NCBI GenBank assembly: GCA_019242065.1
Contig: JAFAWJ010001045.1
Span: 1 to 5,097 of the forward strand
Length of the DNA: 5,097 nucleotides
Direction: 5' to 3'
DNA from: Chloroflexota bacterium
Lineage (GTDB): Bacteria > Chloroflexota > UBA6077 > CF-72
The notes under the pieces: generated by a model
Told to the model about the DNA's origin: nothing
The model's input: the letters and a program-made list of their open reading frames with translations, nothing else
The model's database searches: none
Made by a program: the position numbers and the translations under genes
Shown: positions 1-4,190 of the stretch, one piece after another
How the letters are laid out: the number at the start of each line of letters is the position of its first letter
Numbering within the stretch: position 1 is the first letter of the stretch

Positions 1-1
1 G

Positions 2-67
2 CCGAATGAAATCCGTCAGGCGGTGCGGGCGGCTGCAACAGCCATCGCCACCCTCTACCCCTTTTAA
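2..67 (+). CDS. C-terminal end of an unidentified protein (partial, cut by window start)
   Basis: Reading from base 2 gives 21 codons and a TAA stop, ending in the peptide TAIATLYPF. The residues before it are a mixed Ala/Arg/Ile/Val run that could form an amphipathic helix, as often found at the end of helical regulators such as TetR proteins. That resemblance is too short to name a family. No start codon is available inside the window, so the gene would have to begin to the left. It converges with the decayed methyltransferase on the other strand. The alternative is that this is a chance open frame; the short length leaves that quite possible. Confidence 0.35.
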   Translation, partial: PNEIRQAVRAAATAIATLYPF

Positions 68-109
68 GCGTTTCCAAGAAGGAAATGGACCGGCAGCTGC
101 GCTTGGACG

Positions 110-576
110 CTAGTTATATTCGACCTGTGCGAGCCACGCACCGCGGCGAGTTGCGTTCGCTGCGCGATCCTTCCGAGCCGGCCGAAGCACCCATCCTCCA
201 GGCTTAGACCGGTTTTTCGGTCCATGGCTACTCAGCACCCTACTCAGCATCAGCGTCGCGCTTCACCCATCCCGCATCGAACGCTTCGTTGGAAAATGGA
301 AGCTCCGAAGCTTCGGCTGTCTGAAACGTCACCTGAGAAAACCCGCCGAACGTGACCGCGCAACCTCGATCATCGCGGGTTCTGGTCTATGCCAACGACG
401 TGCACATCGAATGCGTTCGCGGTGCCGCGTGCGTCTTCTCCGATACCGCAGCCCACGTCGAGCCAGCGCTGTCCGGGACGCAGGTCAAGCAACTCGGACG
501 CGGGATGACGCTGGCCCGACTGGGTGGAGGTAGCCTCGAGAAACCGAACGTACGCATCGGACTCCGTCTTAGCCAT
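110..576 (-). pseudogene. Decayed SAM-dependent methyltransferase (class I), several frameshifts
   Basis: Reading leftwards from the ATG at 576-574, the first 68 codons look like the start of a Rossmann-fold methyltransferase. The SAM-binding motif I is LDVGCGIG (residues 39-46), and the acidic strand-2 end is GIDQNP (62-67). A TGA at 372-370 then stops this frame. The sequence resumes one base over with MIEVAR (from 373) up to a stop at 331-329. It moves again by one base to VTFQTAEASELPFSNEAFDA (from 332), the usual motif II region, which stops at 242-240. A further shift near 262 gives ATLM and then SKPGGWVL (about 208-185), matching the expected post-motif PGG loop at the right spacing, before a stop at 112-110. 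The parts in order fit one ancestral gene of this family, which is usually about 260-280 aa; the C-terminal third is not recognisable. The ATG overlaps the tetR-like stop (ATGGCTAA), so it was once translationally coupled to the regulator. The first three segments are convincing; the last (262-110) is tentative. Confidence 0.72.
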
Positions 577-1231
577 TGTTTGCCTCGGCAGCGTGATTGC
601 GAATGCCTTCAACGGAGTGGACGTTCCGTGGGAACGTCGGAGTGAGCAGCGGGCTGACGGCACCGGCGAGTTCGCCAGCGGCCTCGCCAATCCGAGCTGC
701 CAGATCCGCATCTTCCGGACTATCTACCCATCGGTCGAACCCGGTCCGAAAGATCGCAACACCGACGTCCGCGAGCAGCCTGGCTCCCGAGGCTTCCATG
801 CCGCGCTGTCGTAGCGCTGCTGCCAGTGCGTCGGCAACGGCTGCGAACTTTGTGCGGCCCCGTTCCTGCAGCTCGCTGCTGCCGGCGATCACCGCGCGGC
901 GCTCTGCGGCGTGCAGGACCACCCGGTCGGCCAACACCGCCCCGACCTCGGTGAGTGCCTTCAGCAGTGCCTCGAAGGGCGAGAGCCCAGGGTCCACTCC
1001 GAGGAGCGCTTCGGCGAGCGCCGCTGGCAGCTGCTCTGAGCCCGCGAAAAGCACGTCACGCTTGTCCGCGAAGTAGCGGGAGAACGTTCGGCGGGTCAGC
1101 CCGGCGCGGCCGGCGATCTGCGTGACTGTGACGTTTTCGAAGCCACGCTCGAGGTACAGCTCGATCGCGGCCGCGCGCAGCCGCTCCTCCGCTTGCGGAT
1201 CCCACCGGGGCACTGCCCGTAAGAGTACCAC
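569..1231 (-). CDS. TetR/AcrR-family transcriptional repressor
   Basis: The 220-residue length is typical of the family. The N-terminal DNA-binding domain covers about residues 12-62. It has helix 1 [19 protein letters not shown], followed by the helix-turn-helix [20 protein letters not shown] (38-57), the hallmark TetR pattern with the Tyr-Phe pair at 53-54. The remaining 150 residues are the helical ligand-binding and dimer domain, whose ligand cannot be read from sequence. The start is GTG (1231-1229). No upstream ATG or GTG is available before an in-frame stop in the intergenic region, and no Shine-Dalgarno is evident, so translation may be leaderless or weak. It is divergent to the SDR gene, and two 17-bp palindromes lie between them, the nearer starting only 3 bp upstream of this GTG. 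Autorepression together with control of the SDR is therefore likely. The stop codon overlaps the start of the methyltransferase remnant. Confidence 0.93.
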   Translation of the reverse strand: MVLLRAVPRWDPQAEERLRAAAIELYLERGFENVTVTQIAGRAGLTRRTFSRYFADKRDVLFAGSEQLPAALAEALLGVDPGLSPFEALLKALTEVGAVLADRVVLHAAERRAVIAGSSELQERGRTKFAAVADALAAALRQRGMEASGARLLADVGVAIFRTGFDRWVDSPEDADLAARIGEAAGELAGAVSPLLTPTFPRNVHSVEGIRNHAAEANNG

Positions 1232-1233
1232 TG

Positions 1234-1250
1234 ATGTCGCAATGGGCCAT
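1234..1250. promoter_or_regulatory. Probable TetR operator, box 1
   Basis: The 17-mer ATGTCGCAATGGGCCAT is an imperfect palindrome of form ATGTCnCAnTGnGACAT. It is identical to box 2 (1270-1286) at 14 of 17 positions. It lies immediately upstream of the regulator's GTG, where bound protein would block its transcription or early elongation. Length, symmetry and position in a divergent tetR intergenic region fit a TetR operator; binding itself is inferred. Confidence 0.68.
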
Positions 1251-1269
1251 CGGGCATGGTAAGCTGGCT

Positions 1270-1286
1270 ATGTCGCACTGAGACAT
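1270..1286. promoter_or_regulatory. Probable TetR operator, box 2
   Basis: The 17-mer ATGTCGCACTGAGACAT is palindromic around base 1278, with arms ATGTC and GACAT, inner CA/TG pairs, and a single mismatched pair (1275/1281). Its centre is 36 bp from the centre of box 1. It sits 20 bp upstream of the SDR start codon and just ahead of its ribosome binding site, so occupancy would overlap the SDR transcription start region. This is the better of the two half-site matches. Confidence 0.75.
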
Positions 1287-1293
1287 CACCACC

Positions 1294-1299
1294 GAGGAG
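1294..1299 (+). promoter_or_regulatory. Ribosome binding site deciding the SDR start
   Basis: GAGGAG lies 7 nt before the ATG at 1307. This is a strong Shine-Dalgarno and favours 1307 over the longer open frame beginning at ATG 1256, which would run through operator box 2 and encode an atypical N-terminus. A second, weaker GGGAGC precedes the in-frame ATG at 1346, so a 13-residue-shorter product is also possible. Confidence 0.7.
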
Positions 1300-1362
1300 C
1301 AGTGTTATGACTCTGACACAGCAGTCACCACTCGGGAGCAACGTCATGTCCCTTGTACAGCA
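1295..1362 (+). repeat. Imperfect 39-bp-period duplication of the SDR start region
   Basis: The stretch from GGAGCA (1296) through ATG (1307) to ACAGCAG recurs 39 bp later as GGAGCA, ATG (1346), ACAGCAA. By hand comparison 20 of 29 positions match, including both GGAGCA and ACAGCA blocks. The period is 13 codons, so the frame is kept and the protein begins MTLTQQ, a 7-residue spacer, then MSLVQQ. The result is two potential ribosome binding site plus start codon pairs. An old tandem duplication is the simplest explanation; chance cannot be excluded at this length. Confidence 0.45.
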
Positions 1363-2071
1363 ACGCATCGTCGTGATCGGAGGCAGTTCCGGGATGGGCC
1401 TGGCGACCGCCCGGGCCGCCGCACACGCCGGCGCGGTCGTCACCGTCGCCTCCAGCAGCAGGGCGCGGGTCGATGCCGCGCTCGCTGACCTCCCCGCAGG
1501 CTCGGCCGGCGCTGTAGTAGACGTCCGCGACGAGGCGGCAGTCGCCGCCCTGTTCAAGCGGATGGGCGAGCTTGACCACGTGGTGTTCACCGCCGGTGAC
1601 GCGTTCACGCCACGTCCGCTCGCCGACCTGGGTCTCAGTAAGGCCCGTTCCGGCTTCGACGTCCGGTTCTGGGGCGCGGTCACCGTTGCCAAGTACGCGG
1701 CCCCACGCATCCGGCCGGGAGGGTCAATCGCTTTCACCACGGGAACGGTTGGGAAGCGGCCGATGCCGGGTGCGTGGCTCGCCGCCGCGGGAGCCTGGGC
1801 AGCCGAGGGGCTGGTTCGCGGACTGGCGGTCGAGCTCGCACCACTCCGCGTCAACGCGGTCCGCGCAGGTGCTGTCCGCACGCCGATGTGGGACGCGGTG
1901 CCTGAGCCCCGGCGCGAGGCCCTGTTCGCAGGGCTGGCACAGCGCACGCTGACCGGAACGATGGGCGAACCGGAGCAGATCGCATTGGCGCACCTCTACT
2001 TGATGCAGAACCGGTATGTCACCGGGACGGTGCTCACTGTCGACGGCGGTCTACTGCTGGCCGGAAATTGA
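1307..2071 (+). CDS. SDR-family (short-chain dehydrogenase/reductase-like) protein lacking the Tyr-x-x-x-Lys pair
   Basis: This 254-residue protein has the length of a classical SDR. The Rossmann nucleotide-binding motif is GGSSGMG (25-31) after the first strand RIVVIGG. VVDVRD (70-75) is the usual adenine-side acidic motif, and TAG (95-97) replaces NNAG. The family C-terminal features are RVNAV (181-185), RTPMWD and LTVDGG near the end. Where a classical SDR has the catalytic Ser and YxxxK, this protein reads TTGTVG (144-149) and then AWLAAAGAWAAEGL (156-169), with no Tyr or Lys in the expected positions. It may therefore be a member of the divergent SDR group without the standard triad, and oxidoreductase activity is not assured. 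The start at 1307 is chosen for its GAGGAG; ATG 1346 is an alternative. It is divergent from and probably repressed by the TetR protein. Cofactor preference and substrate cannot be read from the sequence. Confidence 0.9.
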   Translation: MTLTQQSPLGSNVMSLVQQRIVVIGGSSGMGLATARAAAHAGAVVTVASSSRARVDAALADLPAGSAGAVVDVRDEAAVAALFKRMGELDHVVFTAGDAFTPRPLADLGLSKARSGFDVRFWGAVTVAKYAAPRIRPGGSIAFTTGTVGKRPMPGAWLAAAGAWAAEGLVRGLAVELAPLRVNAVRAGAVRTPMWDAVPEPRREALFAGLAQRTLTGTMGEPEQIALAHLYLMQNRYVTGTVLTVDGGLLLAGN

Positions 2072-2481
2072 GGCCCGGGCTGCTCGACATCGCCGACGTG
2101 GTTGGCGACCCGGACGCGCGCACGTGCTGGGTCATGAAGAGCGCCGCGCGATCGAGCGCCTGGTTCGCTTGGTCGAGAATTCCGGCGAACGCCTGAAACC
2201 GGTAGTCCAGTGAGAAGGCCCTCAATCCGGTCTTGATTATCAGGTTGCCCGTCAGGGACGTGGCGGTTTCCGGCGAGCCGAACCGTAGGAGCCGCCGTGG
2301 AAATACAGGATCGTTCCGTTCCGCGAGCCGCCGGTCGGCTCGACCAGCACGGCCCGTCGCGCCCCGAGCCTCGCTTCCGAGGTTCGGATCCCGTCCGGGA
2401 CGATCATCGTCGCCATCATCGCCGCGAACCCCGTCCGGATCGCCGCGACCGACCGAGGCCCGTCGGGTCGTGGCGCTGCAC
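2072..2481 (-). pseudogene. Degraded alpha/beta hydrolase (HSL / fold-3 type), frameshifted and truncated
   Basis: The reading runs leftwards from a possible GTG start at 2481-2479, just 4 nt after the GntR-1 stop. The first residues VQRHDPTG change frame near 2440-2460 to give AAIRTGFAAMMATMIVPDG, then AVLVEPTGG and ILYFHGGSYG. This last block is the family's oxyanion-hole HGG motif. The frame closes at 2254-2252. The family pattern continues one base over, from about 2280, as FGSPETATSLTGNLIIK, then LRAFSLDYR and GILDQANQA. The LAPEH that usually follows DYR is absent, replaced by FQAF. Similarity fades by about 2150, and the sequence meets the 3' end of the SDR gene. The GxSxG nucleophile, Asp and His that should follow are all missing, so no active enzyme can result. 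Its position directly behind GntR-1 suggests it was once that regulator's operon partner. Confidence 0.75.
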
Positions 2482-2485
2482 CGGT

Positions 2486-3280
2486 TCAGGCCAGGTCGCG
2501 ACTTACACGGCTGACGCGCACATACTGAGGATGCCCGAGATAATGGAATTGTGAGTAGGCAACGGTCCGGCCGGCCCGGTTCTGCAGGTCGCGTTCGACG
2601 AACAGAATCGGCGTACCAGCCACCACCTTGAACTTTCGCGCGATATCCCGCGTCGCCGAGCGCGCGGAGATCAGCTGATGACCTCCCTGCAAACGAAGGT
2701 CCGCTTCCTGGTCGAGCAGCTGAATCAACGAGCTCGAACGCAGTTGCGCCGCGGTGAATCTGCGCCCGATGTCCAGCGGCGTGTAGTCGATGATGAAGGT
2801 GTTGAGCACACCGCCGTTTGCGCGCAGCCGACGCACACGGACTGCGCCCGTAGCAGTGGGCAAATCCAGATGGTGCAAGACCGATGCCGGAGGAATGATC
2901 TCGTCGCACTGGACTTCGCGCGTTTCCCCGAGCTGGCCCATCAGCATGACCGCGTCGAGCGAACCGTGCAACTCGAGGTTTCCACGCGTACGTACCTGGG
3001 GTAAGACGAACGTGCCGCGTGCTTTCTTGCGTTCGATGAGGCCTTTGCTCTCGAGCGTATGCAGGGCGTGTATGACGGTGATGCGACTCACACCGAATTC
3101 GGACGCCAGGTCCTTCTCGGTTCCGAGCAGTGAACCCGGCGGGCACTGGCCGGAGAGGATCCGCGACTCGAGCACGCTGACAATCTGGAAGTACAGCGGA
3201 ATGGGTTGCCGCTCCGCGGAACGCCTGGCAACGGGCTCCACGGCCACGGCGGTCGCGCGTGCGATGCGGCCACTGCTCAC
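2486..3280 (-). CDS. GntR-family transcriptional regulator, HutC/UTRA type (GntR-1)
   Basis: From the GTG at 3280 this is 264 residues, usual for HutC-type regulators. The N-terminal winged helix covers about residues 26-93. It starts PIPLYFQIVSVLESRI, continues PPGSLLGTEKDLASEFGVS (48-65) and ends in the wing RGTFV (88-92). A UTRA effector-binding domain fills roughly 120-262; in this family it binds small metabolites such as sugar phosphates or amino-acid derivatives. The recognition helix is odd: the usual T-V/I-R-K/Q-A-L is TVIHAL (68-73), so the Arg and Lys are Ile and His. The start is uncertain. An in-frame GTG at 3346 would add 22 residues but would overlap the divergent GntR-2 start; neither candidate has a good Shine-Dalgarno. 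A degraded hydrolase follows 4 nt downstream on the same strand. The helix-turn-helix is about 55% identical to GntR-2 by hand alignment (37 of 67), so the two are paralogues. Confidence 0.9.
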   Translation of the reverse strand: MSSGRIARATAVAVEPVARRSAERQPIPLYFQIVSVLESRILSGQCPPGSLLGTEKDLASEFGVSRITVIHALHTLESKGLIERKKARGTFVLPQVRTRGNLELHGSLDAVMLMGQLGETREVQCDEIIPPASVLHHLDLPTATGAVRVRRLRANGGVLNTFIIDYTPLDIGRRFTAAQLRSSSLIQLLDQEADLRLQGGHQLISARSATRDIARKFKVVAGTPILFVERDLQNRAGRTVAYSQFHYLGHPQYVRVSRVSRDLA

Positions 3281-3316
3281 GTCGGGGATGGTAGTCGAGA
3301 ACGTGACATCCCGATG
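3277..3316. promoter_or_regulatory. Divergent GntR-1/GntR-2 start region with inverted repeats
   Basis: Only about 33 bp separate the preferred start codons of the two head-to-head regulators. The stretch contains the inverted pair TCACGT (3277-3282) and ACGTGA (3301-3306), and a second pair GGGATG (3285-3290) and CATCCC (3307-3312). Both are compatible with binding of a dimeric regulator and shared control. No clear -35/-10 pair could be placed, and the promoters may lie inside the opposite gene's 5' end. The arms are short, so confidence is limited. Confidence 0.35.
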
Positions 3317-4117
3317 AGGAGATACTGCGAGTACAGTTACGCACACGTGCCCCGCTTAGCCCTCGTCCCGTTACCCAGGTTGGTCGAGCCGTCCTCACCG
3401 GTACCGCTGTACTTTCAGGTCGCCAACGTTCTTCAGGCGCGGATTTTCGCGGGCAGCCTGCAACCCGGCGCGCTCATCGGCACAGAAAAACAACTGGCGG
3501 CCGAGTTTGGGGTCAGCCGCATCACGATCCGCAAAGCGCTGGAGGTGCTGCGGGCGGATGGGTTGCTGAAGGTTGAGCGCGGACTGGGCACGTTCGTAGC
3601 CGACGATCCACGTCCTGTCGCGCCGACGGCGCTGCACGTGTTCCTGGACGACATTCTGGCGCGCGGCGAAACGCTCCAGGTCATCCAGGACGAACAAAGC
3701 GAGGTCGCCGCGCCCGCTGAGGTCGCGCACGCACTCGGCGTGCGCTCTGGGACAAAGGTCCTTCGCATCAAGCGGCACATGATTCCACCGGATCGGAACG
3801 ACGAACGGGCAGGCGTCTGGGTCACGTATTTCCTCACGCGCGAAACCTGGCGCCTGGTGGACATGATGCGAGGCCGCGGCTCTGTGCTGCAAGCGGTGGA
3901 CCGCGCACCGGGATTGCGCCTGACGCAGGGGCACGAAGTTATTCGGGCGATCGCCGCCGATAACGAAACGGCAGCGTGGCTGGAGGTGCCACCAGGGTTC
4001 GCCATTCTGCGCATCGAGCGGCATTACCAGACCGCCAGTGGTCGAACCGTCGTGTACGGTTGGGCTGACCGTGCCGCAGGAGCCACTCCGGTCTTGCTGA
4101 GCCGTACCGAGCGCTAA
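3314..4117 (+). CDS. GntR-family transcriptional regulator, HutC/UTRA type (GntR-2)
   Basis: From the ATG at 3314 this is 267 residues. The winged-helix domain spans about 29-96: PVPLYFQVANVLQARI, PGALIGTEKQLAAEFGVS (51-68), a canonical recognition helix RITIRKAL (69-76) and wing GTFV (92-95). A linker with RPVAPTALHVF leads to a UTRA domain that ends in ILRIERHYQTASGRTVVYG, the typical last strands of the family. The start is a judgement. The open frame extends up to 3206, but that would overlap GntR-1 coding sequence, and GTG 3347 is a shorter alternative; none has a strong ribosome binding site. A lipoprotein solute-binding protein follows after 73 nt on the same strand, with a palindrome between them. 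This suggests control of an ABC uptake operon and probably of itself. UTRA regulators beside such importers usually respond to the imported sugar or its phosphate; the ligand here is unknown. Confidence 0.93.
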   Translation: MRRYCEYSYAHVPRLALVPLPRLVEPSSPVPLYFQVANVLQARIFAGSLQPGALIGTEKQLAAEFGVSRITIRKALEVLRADGLLKVERGLGTFVADDPRPVAPTALHVFLDDILARGETLQVIQDEQSEVAAPAEVAHALGVRSGTKVLRIKRHMIPPDRNDERAGVWVTYFLTRETWRLVDMMRGRGSVLQAVDRAPGLRLTQGHEVIRAIAADNETAAWLEVPPGFAILRIERHYQTASGRTVVYGWADRAAGATPVLLSRTER

Positions 4118-4142
4118 GGCACGTCTCGGCCTCGAAAAGGGC

Positions 4143-4157
4143 TTGTCATATAAATAG
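4143..4157 (+). promoter_or_regulatory. AT-rich promoter-like element before the solute-binding protein gene
   Basis: TATAAA at 4149-4154 sits in an AT-rich island (TTGTCATATAAATAG from 4143) within otherwise GC-rich DNA. It could serve as a -10 box with a start near the downstream palindrome. No convincing -35 is found 17 bp upstream. An alternative reading with TTGTCA (4143-4148) as -35 leaves GGTACC as a poor -10. I therefore mark the element but not a full promoter. Confidence 0.35.
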
Positions 4158-4159
4158 AT

Positions 4160-4175
4160 CATTCGGTACCGTATG
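4160..4175. promoter_or_regulatory. Palindrome, probable GntR-2 operator
   Basis: CATTCGGTACCGTATG is a 16-bp palindrome with a perfect CGGTACCG core (4164-4171), outer CAT/ATG arms and one mismatched pair. It lies just after the TATAAA-like element and before the ribosome binding site of the solute-binding protein gene, the right place for a repressor to block initiation. GntR proteins bind as dimers to sites of this size. Assignment to GntR-2 rests on adjacency alone. Confidence 0.55.
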
Positions 4176-4180
4176 GGCCA

Positions 4181-4185
4181 GGGAG
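4181..4185 (+). promoter_or_regulatory. Ribosome binding site of the solute-binding protein gene
   Basis: GGGAG lies 5 nt before ATG 4191. It selects this start over the in-frame ATG 4173, which has no Shine-Dalgarno and lies inside the palindrome, and over the in-frame GTG 4185. Confidence 0.6.
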
Positions 4186-4190
4186 TGCAC

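Noticed and set aside
85..207. 40-codon plus-strand open frame starting ATG at 85, preceded by AAGAAGGA
   Set aside because: The Shine-Dalgarno-like purine run is only about 1-2 nt from the ATG, the product resembles nothing, and the stretch lies opposite the tail of the methyltransferase remnant; most likely a chance frame.
207..222. Small hairpin GACCG-GTTTTT-CGGTC as a terminator
   Set aside because: Only 5 bp of stem, the T-run is in the loop rather than after the stem, and no gene ends just upstream.
228..249. Tandem copy of CTACTCAGCA with period 12
   Set aside because: Only two 10-bp copies inside a decaying gene; too small to claim a repeat element.
305..316. Perfect 12-bp palindrome CCGAAGCTTCGG
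   Set aside because: It lies within the methyltransferase remnant over the codons for AEASE and has no promoter context; likely chance from coding sequence.
1096..1947. 283-codon minus-strand open frame opposite the SDR and through tetR
   Set aside because: Composition is Ala/Ser/Pro/Arg-rich with no family motif, and it is antisense to the well-supported SDR gene.
2073..2080. GCCCGGGC palindrome just after the SDR stop as a terminator
   Set aside because: Eight bases with no loop and no T-run; not a credible intrinsic terminator.
2034..3398. 454-codon minus-strand open frame
   Set aside because: Arg/Ala/Pro-rich shadow of GntR-1 for most of its length; only its last part (below about 2280) carries hydrolase remnant sequence.
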